Positions 14,342-21,174 of a DNA stretch of 21,174 bases are shown piece after piece. Location: contig DIQB01000061.1 in NCBI GenBank assembly GCA_002427165.1, positions 23,517 through 44,690 of the forward strand, read 5' to 3'. This stretch comes from Firmicutes bacterium UBA5473. GTDB lineage: Bacteria > Bacillota > DTU084. A model generated the notes under the pieces. The model saw nothing but the letters and a program-made list of their open reading frames with translations. It did not search any database and was not told where the DNA came from. Position numbers and translations under genes: made by a program. Every line of letters begins with the position of its first letter. The first letter of the stretch is position 1.

Positions 14342-14370
14342 GAAAAAGGACTGTAGTAACAACAGCCCTT
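14342..14370 (-). terminator. Terminator of the ATPase/nuclease gene
   Basis: On the minus strand AAGGGCTGT (14362-14370) and ACAGTCCTT (14346-14354) form a 9-bp stem with one G-U pair and a seven-base loop, followed by TTTTTC. It lies about 13 bases after the ATPase stop codon and about 80 bases before mtrB, which suggests that mtrB has its own promoter. Confidence 0.8.
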
Positions 14371-14382
14371 ATGCCGGTTTGC

Positions 14383-16128
14383 TTAATCTAGGGTTGTAGT
14401 GATGCCATAGCGTCTTGCCAAAAGGTTAAGCTCGGTTCTGGTAGAAGAGAGGCAACCTTGCTCTGCTATCAACTTTTGAGCAGCCGCTGTAAATCCAGCT
14501 GTACTGATAAACCAGACCACAACCGATGATGCAGTATATTGTTCCTTTACTACCTCAGAGGCCTGCAATGTCCGCTCAACCTCTTGTCTGTCTAAGCGCC
14601 TCTGGGCCCTATATTTGCATTCAGTAAGCCAAACTTTCTTCTCTTGCCCGTCCTCATACTCTCCATAAATATCGATCTCGTATTCAGAGGTAGCGGGAAG
14701 CTTCGCTTTGATGGAACCCACTTGCGAAAATTTAGGGACTGTTACCTCTTCGCCTACATTAAACAATTCCCCTGGCAGTTTTTCTTTATTAAAAGTACGA
14801 AATAAGTTTTGCACCAGTAGCTCCAAAGCTTGCCCTTTGTAATAATTATCAAAGCCCCGCACCCTGAAGGGTACCGCATCCACGCCCTCTACCCCTTCGT
14901 GATAACTATTGCGAATAAACCGCATCAACATATGGTCATTGAACGCATAATAGCGGACCCCTTGCCGAAAAACTAAATCAGCCTGATAAAGCTTTTCTAT
15001 CTTTGCTTCCACTACCTGGTTTGTCACACGCAATTGCTTTGCAATCTCGCCGATTTGCACCTGCTGGTTATTGTATTTAGTGAAATAGTAAAAAATTTTT
15101 TGCCCTAATTTAGCATCGTCATCCTGATTAATCAAAGCCTTGTTTTCTTGAAAATGAGTCTGCCAAAAGCCAGCAATATCTCCCTTTTCGATCTCATAGT
15201 CGATGAGCTTGTCGATTTGAGCGCGAGAGGCAAATCCTCTGACAGGAGCTTTGGACTTGGCACAACAGGTAATATAATATGGATGCCCGCCAAGTTGAAA
15301 GCTCAGATAATTAGCGAGTTCATCGTCGATCTCATCAATTAGCCTTTTAGCAAGTTCAGCACCGTCTGCAATGCTCATCGGCTTCAGGTAAAAAAAACTA
15401 AAGCGGCCGCCTAAGGGGCCTCCCATCACTGTTTTGAAAATCATAGTGACTGCAGAGCCGGAGACAAGCAACGGTGCTTTTTTGCTCTGCGATTGCCGAC
15501 TAAAGGAAGCGGTCAGATCAATTGGCCAATCATTTACAGGATCGAGCTTGCTTCCCTCAGGCTTGTTGAAGATCTGGGTTTTTAAATCCTGAAACTCATC
15601 AATAATAATGGCTACATTGACGCCTGTACGAGATGCGATGAATTCCGGAAGCTCTACCATTTGTTCCCACTGCATTCTCATAGCAGTAAGATCATCATTT
15701 TCGTACCTTTGCAGAAAGGAGACAATGGACTTTTGCACGATCTTGATCCGTTGATCTGCAGTTTTGAGCGTTGCAAGTTCGGATAAAGTTATCTCAGGGT
15801 TCCTATAAAGTAGTGGATCTTGAAGCAAATACGCAATGTATTGCCGGAAAAACGTAGTGGCATAATTCAACAAAAAGCCCCGTAGCGTTGTTGTATCTCT
15901 GCCGCGGTAATAATAAAAAGGAGCTACGCCAAAATCATTGAAAAACACAGTGTTGACAAACCTCTCCAAAAGAGCGGTTTTCCCCAAGCGCCGAGGTGAG
16001 ATCAGCGCTTGGCTGGTGGATTTCCCCTGCGCAATTTCCCGGTACCACGTTTGTAAAAAAGTGAGCTCTGCTTCACGATCAGTGAAAACATCTTCCTCAA
16101 TAAACTCTTCGATGGGAAACTTTGCCAT
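14383..16128 (-). CDS. Archaeal-type AAA ATPase with C-terminal PD-(D/E)XK-like domain
   Basis: About 581 residues from the ATG at 16126-16128 (MAKFPIEEFIEEDVFTDRE), chosen for GGGAGAGGAGAG upstream; an ATG 16 codons earlier has no such site. The nucleotide loop is SPRRLGKT (44-51), as in the archaeal-ATPase family, but with serine in place of the usual first glycine. Walker B is VAIIIDEFQDL with D177-E178. A winged-helix-like stretch (QIGEIAKQLRVTNQVVEAKI) is at ~358-378. The C-terminus has E436, D486 (EIDIYGE) and E503-C-K505 (LTECKYR), the arrangement of DUF234-type nuclease folds. Family members occur in mobile and defence contexts, but no partner gene supports that here. It has its own terminator. 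Its biological role is unknown. Confidence 0.75.
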   Translation of the reverse strand: MAKFPIEEFIEEDVFTDREAELTFLQTWYREIAQGKSTSQALISPRRLGKTALLERFVNTVFFNDFGVAPFYYYRGRDTTTLRGFLLNYATTFFRQYIAYLLQDPLLYRNPEITLSELATLKTADQRIKIVQKSIVSFLQRYENDDLTAMRMQWEQMVELPEFIASRTGVNVAIIIDEFQDLKTQIFNKPEGSKLDPVNDWPIDLTASFSRQSQSKKAPLLVSGSAVTMIFKTVMGGPLGGRFSFFYLKPMSIADGAELAKRLIDEIDDELANYLSFQLGGHPYYITCCAKSKAPVRGFASRAQIDKLIDYEIEKGDIAGFWQTHFQENKALINQDDDAKLGQKIFYYFTKYNNQQVQIGEIAKQLRVTNQVVEAKIEKLYQADLVFRQGVRYYAFNDHMLMRFIRNSYHEGVEGVDAVPFRVRGFDNYYKGQALELLVQNLFRTFNKEKLPGELFNVGEEVTVPKFSQVGSIKAKLPATSEYEIDIYGEYEDGQEKKVWLTECKYRAQRRLDRQEVERTLQASEVVKEQYTASSVVVWFISTAGFTAAAQKLIAEQGCLSSTRTELNLLARRYGITTTLD

Positions 16129-16205
16129 CTGCTTCTCTCTCCTCTCCCGGAAATTTATACTTCTATTATGCCACATTTATCCTAAAAAAGCTACACACAC
16201 GCCAA

Positions 16206-16273
16206 TCAAGCAGGAAAAACAACGGCTCCCGCTTGAGGTATGTCCACAACCGGATCCTACTCTATTTGTGGAC
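16206..16273 (-). repeat. Two stem-loops at the deacetylase stop / ATPase upstream region
   Basis: The first inverted repeat is GTCCACAA (16242-16249) with TTGTGGAC (16266-16273), 8 bp with a 16-base loop that spans the deacetylase stop codon. The second, at 16206-16236, has 10-base arms; on the minus-strand RNA all ten positions pair, with one G-U, while the plus strand has a mismatch. That asymmetry fits a minus-strand transcript structure after the deacetylase gene. No U tract follows directly, so it is not a classical terminator. Confidence 0.4.
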
Positions 16274-17215
16274 AGTAGCGGCAAAGAGCGCTCCTGCCTG
16301 CTCATCTTTGGTAGCTGCTAAAGCAAGATAGCGTTTGAGATTTTCTACAGTCATATAGGATTCACCTGCAGAAATACGCTTCAAAAGAGGCAGCGTCTGG
16401 TTTGCTAGGGAGCGATTAATGCCGCTTTTGACCGTGAAAAAGTTCTGGTAGCCCAAGGAGCCTGCAATCTCAAGAATGCTTTCATTGAAGAACCCATAAG
16501 GAAAAGCAAGGGAATTAACAGCAGTCCCCAATTTATGTTCAAGGAAATTTTTGGCTTTTTGCAAATCTCCTCTGATCCGAAAGCTATATTCAGCCTCTGT
16601 TTCCAGTTTTCCTTTGGTGGTTGAATATAAGCGGTTCACTAAGACGGGCAGCTCCTTGCCCTGGGGATCAACAGTCCCATACTTATGGCAAGCATAAGTA
16701 TGGGACTGAAAAGAAATCAGCCCACTTTGCGTCATCTCTTTCATTTGCTCCCAATTCAAATGAGGACTATACTTCTCATCAGCTGTGGCCACGATAGTAA
16801 AAACTACGGCAGGAAAGTTATAACGCGTGAGGATCGGATAAGCATAGCGGAAAATATTTTGGTAGCCATCGTCAAAAGTGATCAGAATTGCTTGCGGAGG
16901 AAGAGGTGCCTTGTGCCAAAGGAAAGCATGCAGTTTCTCTAAACTTACTATGTGGAAACCGTTTTCGGCTAAATAGGTCATCTGGGCTTCAAACAAAACG
17001 GGATCTATAGTCCCCTCAACCGTGGTATCGAAGTTCACGTCGTGATACATTAAAATAATGATCCCTTCCTTATATAAAGGAGTTATAGGGGCATTGCTTT
17101 CCGTCCTAACAGCCCTTAAGGGAAAGTTAGCTAGAGGTATTAAACACAGTAGCAGTACTGACAAAACTGCCAACAGATACAAAAGCGCATAATGCCTTTT
17201 GATTATTATGACCAT
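16262..17215 (-). CDS. Membrane-anchored polysaccharide deacetylase (NodB-type, PgaB/IcaB-like)
   Basis: 317 residues. Residues 8-30 are a single hydrophobic segment after a basic N-terminus, which should anchor the protein outside the membrane or act as a signal. The catalytic NodB fold begins with IIILMYHDV (53-60), then LITFDDGYQN with the general-base and metal aspartates (TFDDG 113-117), and SHTYACH (171-177) supplying the metal histidines. FPYGFFNE at about 238 is the next family motif. The family removes N-acetyl groups from cell-surface or extracellular glycans such as poly-N-acetylglucosamine. The exact substrate is not shown. The ATG has a GGGGGGA run six bases upstream as a modest ribosome binding site. 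It follows the ThuA-like gene by 62 bases on the same strand. Confidence 0.85.
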   Translation of the reverse strand: MVIIIKRHYALLYLLAVLSVLLLCLIPLANFPLRAVRTESNAPITPLYKEGIIILMYHDVNFDTTVEGTIDPVLFEAQMTYLAENGFHIVSLEKLHAFLWHKAPLPPQAILITFDDGYQNIFRYAYPILTRYNFPAVVFTIVATADEKYSPHLNWEQMKEMTQSGLISFQSHTYACHKYGTVDPQGKELPVLVNRLYSTTKGKLETEAEYSFRIRGDLQKAKNFLEHKLGTAVNSLAFPYGFFNESILEIAGSLGYQNFFTVKSGINRSLANQTLPLLKRISAGESYMTVENLKRYLALAATKDEQAGALFAATVHK

Positions 17216-17277
17216 GAACTATCCCCCCGGCAGCATTTATTCAAATATATGCGCCGAGTTGAATTTAGATGATTACT

Positions 17278-17988
17278 CTATTCGAGAGGCTCGGCAAACC
17301 CGAAGACAGGTGCAGGTCCCCCACTGGGTGCTGCCCACAAAACAGCATTGGCAATCACTCGCTGGATCACAGGATCATAATAGGTGGGATATGTTTCATG
17401 TCCTGGGGCAAAGTAGAAGATTTTACCCATGCCACGCGTGAAGGTGCAGCCACTGCGAAAAACTTCTCCTCCAGGGAACCAGCTCAAAAAGACAAGGCAA
17501 TCGGGCTGGGGGATATCAAAGCGCTCTCCATACATCTCCTCGCAGGGAAGCTCAAAATGCTCAGGCAAGCCCTTGGCAATAGGATGAGAAGGCTCTACAA
17601 CCCACAAGCGTTCTTTCTCGCCTGCACCTCTCCACTTCAAATTACAGCTTGTGCCCATCAGCTTCTTAAATGGTTTTGAAAAATGGCCGGAATGCAGGAC
17701 AACCAAACCCATACCATCCTGGACCCGCTGGCAGACCCGCTCTACAATCTGATCGGAAACTTCACTGTGGGCAGCATGTCCCCACCAGATCAAAACATCA
17801 GTCTTCTCTAAAACTTCTTCAGTTAACCCATGCTCTGCCTCGTCCAAAGTTGCAGTGCGTACACTGTGCCCTTCTTTCTGCAATACTGTGGCCAACAGGC
17901 CGTGGATGCCCTCAGGATAAACCCTCGCGACCTCAGGGTTATTGCGCTCATGCCTATATTCATTCCAAACAGTGACATTGATTGCCAT
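17278..17988 (-). CDS. ThuA-like (trehalose utilisation) protein
   Basis: About 236 residues from the ATG at 17986-17988 (MAINVTVWNEYRHE), chosen for AGGAGGAG eight bases upstream; an ATG eight codons earlier is weaker. The protein matches the ThuA family, a class-I-glutamine-amidotransferase-like flavodoxin fold: NEYRHER at the start, YPEGIHGLLATVL, DVLIWWGHAAH, GLVVLHSGHFSKPF, then CEEMYGERF and FYFAPGHETYPTYY. In rhizobia ThuA/ThuB oxidise trehalose-type disaccharides, but many homologues are in other sugar pathways and the reaction here is unproven. Cytoplasmic. Nearby lacZ is compatible with a carbohydrate-use region, although a plus-strand gene lies between them. Confidence 0.82.
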   Translation of the reverse strand: MAINVTVWNEYRHERNNPEVARVYPEGIHGLLATVLQKEGHSVRTATLDEAEHGLTEEVLEKTDVLIWWGHAAHSEVSDQIVERVCQRVQDGMGLVVLHSGHFSKPFKKLMGTSCNLKWRGAGEKERLWVVEPSHPIAKGLPEHFELPCEEMYGERFDIPQPDCLVFLSWFPGGEVFRSGCTFTRGMGKIFYFAPGHETYPTYYDPVIQRVIANAVLWAAPSGGPAPVFGFAEPLE

Positions 17989-18190
17989 GGATTTTTCTCC
18001 TCCTATGCTCAAATTTATCTAGTGTCTTTAGAATAGTTCTCTATCCAGTAAACAACTCCTGTTTTTAAACTTCCTCCCCATAGCATCTATCTGCACCTAT
18101 CCACAAAACTGCTGCTTATTGCCTCGCTAACATCTTAAATTACAGAAGAGGATTTACACCACTGATGGCGAATAGGTACTATGGGATTTT

Positions 18191-18234
18191 TTGACAGACA
18201 AAGCTGCCTTCAGGCAGCTTACTGTTTATATAAA
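18191..18234 (+). promoter_or_regulatory. Palindrome within the upstream region of the coiled-coil gene
   Basis: The 248-base gap 18013-18260 holds the divergent upstream regions of the ThuA-like and coiled-coil genes. In it, a perfect 9+2+9 palindrome (AAGCTGCCT-TC-AGGCAGCTT, 18201-18220) follows TTGACA (18191-18196) and precedes TATATAAA (18227-18234). The 30-base spacing is too long for an ordinary sigma-A promoter. The palindrome could be a repressor operator or an RNA hairpin; I cannot decide. No other element stands out in the gap. Confidence 0.4.
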
Positions 18235-18260
18235 AAATACCACAGAGAGGAGGAAATGGG

Positions 18261-18572
18261 ATGAGGATCCACACCAACTCTTGCCTTAAGGTGAGGTTAG
18301 AGAAACTCGAAAAAACATTGGCTGCTTTTCAAGCACAAGTTTTCGAGCGTCTAGAGCAAATGGAGCAAGAAAATCGTCTTTTATTGGATTATCTTGATAC
18401 CAAAGTGGACAATAAAATCCAATCTCACCTTTGGCACGCCGACCAAAATCTAGACAACCTCAAAGGTGAGCTATCCATTGTAAAAAAAGAAATGGAAAGT
18501 GCTATCTCGCAGCTTGAAGGGCAGCTTGAATGGAACCAACTTCGCTATGGCACTGCAAGAGAACTGGCCTAA
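18261..18572 (+). CDS. Small coiled-coil protein of unknown function
   Basis: 103 residues, ATG with AGGAGG seven bases upstream. After a short basic start, most of the chain is a heptad-like, Glu/Leu/Gln-rich helix (LEKLEKTLAAFQAQVFERLEQ onwards, about residues 14-95), with no membrane segment, signal or metal motif. The family is not recognised. It is one of two plus-strand genes in the window and has its own strong terminator seven bases after the stop, so it is a single-gene transcript. Good ribosome binding site, terminator and regular heptads argue that it is real. Confidence 0.7.
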   Translation: MRIHTNSCLKVRLEKLEKTLAAFQAQVFERLEQMEQENRLLLDYLDTKVDNKIQSHLWHADQNLDNLKGELSIVKKEMESAISQLEGQLEWNQLRYGTARELA

Positions 18573-18578
18573 TCTTCT

Positions 18579-18603
18579 GCCGCCCTCAGGGGCGGCTTTT
18601 TTT
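18579..18603 (+). terminator. Terminator of the coiled-coil gene
   Basis: GCCGCCC (18579-18585) and GGGCGGC (18590-18596) form a 7-bp GC-only stem with a four-base loop, followed by seven T. It starts seven bases after the stop codon. Confidence 0.9.
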
Positions 18604-18616
18604 ATTTGCGAACATT

Positions 18617-18644
18617 GAAAAAAGGGCTGCCCTAAAGACAGCCC
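18617..18644 (-). terminator. Terminator of lacZ
   Basis: On the minus strand GGGCTGTC (18637-18644) and GGCAGCCC (18624-18631) form an 8-bp stem with one G-U pair and a five-base loop, followed by TTTTTTC. It is seven bases after the lacZ stop and faces the terminator of the coiled-coil gene, so the two convergent transcripts each end in their own hairpin. Confidence 0.88.
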
Positions 18645-18651
18645 GTCATTG

Positions 18652-21174
18652 CTAACCAATAACCTGCGCAATTAAATCCAAAGGTGAATTCTCCGCTACA
18701 GAAAAACCCTTAAGTCTTAGCTTAAAGCTAAACTCTACGGGCCCTAATTCATACTCAGGTAAGACTCCAGGACCGCAGCTTGCACTACCCAGGCCCCGGT
18801 GGAGATGATCCAGTTTCAGATAAACCTCAGGGCGCTGAGGCAGATCTATAGTATGCCGAGCCTTTTCCAAATCCTCTGTTGTATAGTGGTGAGCGCTAAA
18901 ATCGAATTGCGGCAAGCCTATTGCCACCAATCCCACTCCTCTGAGGTTTGTGAGAGACACCCAGCTTGTCTCTGTCCTGTTGCCATTCTCCTGGGGATAG
19001 ACATAGGGAGTACTCAGCTGGGCCACCCTTTTACTATAGAGACCAAAGCGATTGGCAAGCTTGCTATCTCGATAGGACTCCCCGGGCCCTCTGCCAAACC
19101 AGGTCACACGATCTAACCCTTGAGGCAAAACTAGGTCCAGGCCAATCCTAGGAACCGATGGTGGTAGCTGTCCTTGGGGAACACCACAGGCCTCTAAAAT
19201 TAGATCGCCGCTGGGGTAGATGTTGTAGACAAGCTCACACTGATAACCCCAGTCTAGCACAGGGGGTGCGATCCTCATCTGCGAGCGTACTATTATTTTG
19301 TCTTCTGCTTGCTGCCACGTGAAATCAACTAGGCGCTCTTGAAGCCAGTGGAGACCAAACTTACGCCATTCTTCACAGATACGAATATCGTTATCCATGG
19401 GTGCACGCCAGAAATTTAGCTGTGGACCTCGTGTGAGCAAATCCTGACCCTGATATTGCCAAGCGCAAAGGGTACCGTGAGCTAGCTCAAAGGCAAGGGA
19501 GAAATCCATGCCCTCAATTAACAGCTGCCCGGCTCCTTGTCCACAAACCAAAGGCAGCTTAGAGCAAATTCCGATTCCTGCCCCTTGAGCTACAGGCAAC
19601 TTAAATTGAGCCCAGGCAACCTCATGGCCGGCTTCAGCCCAAAGAGCGTTTGCTGCGAGTCTGAAGCTTAGATTTAAAAACAACTCCGTGCCCTGTGATA
19701 CCTTTTGAGGCAGCGTATAGGCAAGGGATAGCTCCCCGCTTTCTCCTGCTGAGATCTGTGGTAAGTCTTGGCTTCCAGACTGGATAACAATGCCATTTTC
19801 CTCTATGCTCCAGTCTAAGGCAAGATGATCGAGCGCGAGAAAATCATATCTATTAGTTAGCTTTAGCTTGCCCTGGGCTAAATCCACCGCTTCCACTATA
19901 ATGGGCTCGATCACCTTCTTATATTCCACAAGTCCAGGTGAGGGAGTGCGATCTGGGAAAACGAGACCATTGATTAGGAAATTTGCATCATTGGGCTCAT
20001 CGCCAAAATCTCCACCGTAGGCAAAGTAGTCTTGGCCATCTGCTGTGAATTTGCGAATTCCCTGATCCACCCAATCCCAAACAAAACCACCCTGAAGGCG
20101 CTTATATTTATAGAATGCCTCCCAATATTCCAAAAGTCCACCAGGGCCATTGCCCATGGCATGAGCATACTCGCAGAGAATGTGAGGCTTTGTATAATTG
20201 GGCTCCTGGGCGAGCCTTGTGATCTCCTCCACAGATGAATACATGGTGCTGCTTACATCGGAAACCTCCAGCTGGCGATCCCCCTCGTAGTGAATGGGGC
20301 GAGTCGGATCTAGCTCTCGAGCACGAGTGGCCATAGCCTTGTGGTTCCTGCCAAAGCCCGATTCATTACCCAAGGACCACATAATAATAGATGGATGATT
20401 CTTATCTCGGGCCACCATCCGCTCCATACGATCCACATAAGCTGCCTCCCAAGCCGGATCATCGCTGAGGCGGTTCCAATCACCTACACTAGCAAATCCA
20501 TGGCACTCCAGATCTGTCTCATCCATCACATAGAGCCCATATTCATCGCAAAGGTCATAGAACCTTGGATCATTGGGGTAATGGGCAGTGCGCACAGCAT
20601 TAATATTGTGCTGCTTCATCAGCTCAAGGTCTCGGATCATAGACTCTAAAGATACTGCCTTGCCCAAATCCGGGTGATGATCATGGCGATTGACACCACG
20701 GAGCATGATGGGCACTCCATTGACTAGCAGGTTGCCCTCCTTGATCTGTAAAGAGCGAAAACCCACTTTACAGGGGATAGCTTCCAGAACCTCCCCATCT
20801 TTATCTTTTAAGGTTAGAAGAAGCTTATAAAGATAGGGGCTTTCTGCAGACCACTTTTGGGGGTTGCACACAGGAAGCTTAAACTTAAGTGTTGCCTCCC
20901 CCCTAGCCTCGATCTTTATTGTTTTCGTCACCGGCTCCAGCACAATCTGCTCCTGGGCATCTAACAGCATCAGTTCTAGCTGACAGTCTTGTGCCTCGCC
21001 AAAATGATTGTTGAGGATCGCGTCAACCACCAATGTTGCATCCCGATAGGATTCATCCAGCTGAGTTTGCACAAAAAAATCATAAAGCTGCAGCTGGGGC
21101 CGGCCCAGAAGATAGACATCTCGAAAAATACCGCTGAGCCACCACATATCCTGATCTTCCAGGTAGCTACCATC
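18652..21174 (-). CDS. lacZ: Beta-galactosidase, LacZ type (glycoside hydrolase family 2), 5' end beyond right edge
   Basis: 840 residues are present; the frame is open to the right edge and reads DGSYLEDQDMWWLSGIFRDV, which aligns to the region near residue 190 of E. coli LacZ, so about the first 190 residues are missing. The enzyme hydrolyses terminal beta-galactosides such as lactose. Visible features are RGVNRHDHHPDLG and the TIM barrel with DETDLECHG, the acid/base glutamate in MWSLGNESG (fragment residue 271) and the nucleophile glutamate in HILCEYAHAMGN (335). The C-terminal domain has WFGRGPGESYRDSK and ENGNRTETSW, as in the LacZ beta-sandwich. The protein is intact where visible. No permease or regulator is in view. 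Confidence 0.95.
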   Translation of the reverse strand, partial: DGSYLEDQDMWWLSGIFRDVYLLGRPQLQLYDFFVQTQLDESYRDATLVVDAILNNHFGEAQDCQLELMLLDAQEQIVLEPVTKTIKIEARGEATLKFKLPVCNPQKWSAESPYLYKLLLTLKDKDGEVLEAIPCKVGFRSLQIKEGNLLVNGVPIMLRGVNRHDHHPDLGKAVSLESMIRDLELMKQHNINAVRTAHYPNDPRFYDLCDEYGLYVMDETDLECHGFASVGDWNRLSDDPAWEAAYVDRMERMVARDKNHPSIIMWSLGNESGFGRNHKAMATRARELDPTRPIHYEGDRQLEVSDVSSTMYSSVEEITRLAQEPNYTKPHILCEYAHAMGNGPGGLLEYWEAFYKYKRLQGGFVWDWVDQGIRKFTADGQDYFAYGGDFGDEPNDANFLINGLVFPDRTPSPGLVEYKKVIEPIIVEAVDLAQGKLKLTNRYDFLALDHLALDWSIEENGIVIQSGSQDLPQISAGESGELSLAYTLPQKVSQGTELFLNLSFRLAANALWAEAGHEVAWAQFKLPVAQGAGIGICSKLPLVCGQGAGQLLIEGMDFSLAFELAHGTLCAWQYQGQDLLTRGPQLNFWRAPMDNDIRICEEWRKFGLHWLQERLVDFTWQQAEDKIIVRSQMRIAPPVLDWGYQCELVYNIYPSGDLILEACGVPQGQLPPSVPRIGLDLVLPQGLDRVTWFGRGPGESYRDSKLANRFGLYSKRVAQLSTPYVYPQENGNRTETSWVSLTNLRGVGLVAIGLPQFDFSAHHYTTEDLEKARHTIDLPQRPEVYLKLDHLHRGLGSASCGPGVLPEYELGPVEFSFKLRLKGFSVAENSPLDLIAQVIG

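Noticed and set aside
14383..18012. Defence island or CRISPR array around the ATPase/nuclease gene
   Set aside because: No repeat-spacer arrays, cas-like genes, integrases or transposases were seen; neighbours are ordinary glycan and regulatory genes.

Overview
The window (roughly 50 % GC) looks like a chromosome segment of an anaerobic Firmicute, probably from a clostridial or related lineage. The evidence is a CggR glycolysis repressor with its operator, a TRAP (MtrB) regulator, a trpEDCFBA operon without trpG, an oxygen-sensitive indolepyruvate:ferredoxin oxidoreductase, AGGAGG-type ribosome binding sites and sigma-A-like promoters. No genus can be named. Nearly all genes lie on the minus strand. 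The two exceptions are a secreted MliC-domain protein and a small coiled-coil protein.

Layout from left to right. 1-352: start of cggR (runs off the left edge) and its direct-repeat operator. 353-2807: a small P-loop kinase-like protein and an ABC-F ATPase. 2808-3022: divergent promoter region. 3023-4222 (+): secreted YbaY/MliC/COG3650-type protein, closed by a 20-bp hairpin. 4318-10102 (-): trpE-D-C-F-B-A with overlapping or nearly overlapping genes. 10239-13912 (-): a phenylacetate-CoA-ligase-family gene, iorB and iorA. 14003-14264 (-): mtrB (TRAP). 14383-16128 (-): an archaeal-type AAA ATPase with a nuclease-like C-terminus. 16262-17988 (-): a membrane-anchored polysaccharide deacetylase and a ThuA-like protein. 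18261-18572 (+): a coiled-coil protein. 18652-21174 (-): lacZ, cut by the right edge.

The centrepiece is 4318-14264. TRAP is the tryptophan-activated RNA-binding ring that recognises (G/U)AG triplets spaced by about two bases. Its gene here is the first gene of a same-strand series mtrB-iorA-iorB-ligase-trpEDCFBA, and I find three TRAP-like sites inside that series. Site 1, in the trpE leader, has ten exact GAG/UAG triplets at a strict 5-base period plus one AAG, followed by a terminator. Site 2 straddles the mtrB stop codon, with five GAG plus one AAG at the same 5-base period, followed by a terminator before iorA. Site 3 has about eight (G/U)AG triplets over the ribosome binding site and start of the ligase gene.

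Taken together, tryptophan-bound TRAP would turn down both the classical pathway and the ligase/IorAB pair. Repression by tryptophan suggests that these enzymes run in the biosynthetic direction (arylacetate to aryl-CoA to arylpyruvate to amino acid) as a tryptophan salvage route. That extension of the TRAP regulon, and the self-contained operon, is the best candidate here for an undescribed system. The promoter assignments and antiterminator folds were made by eye and are tentative.
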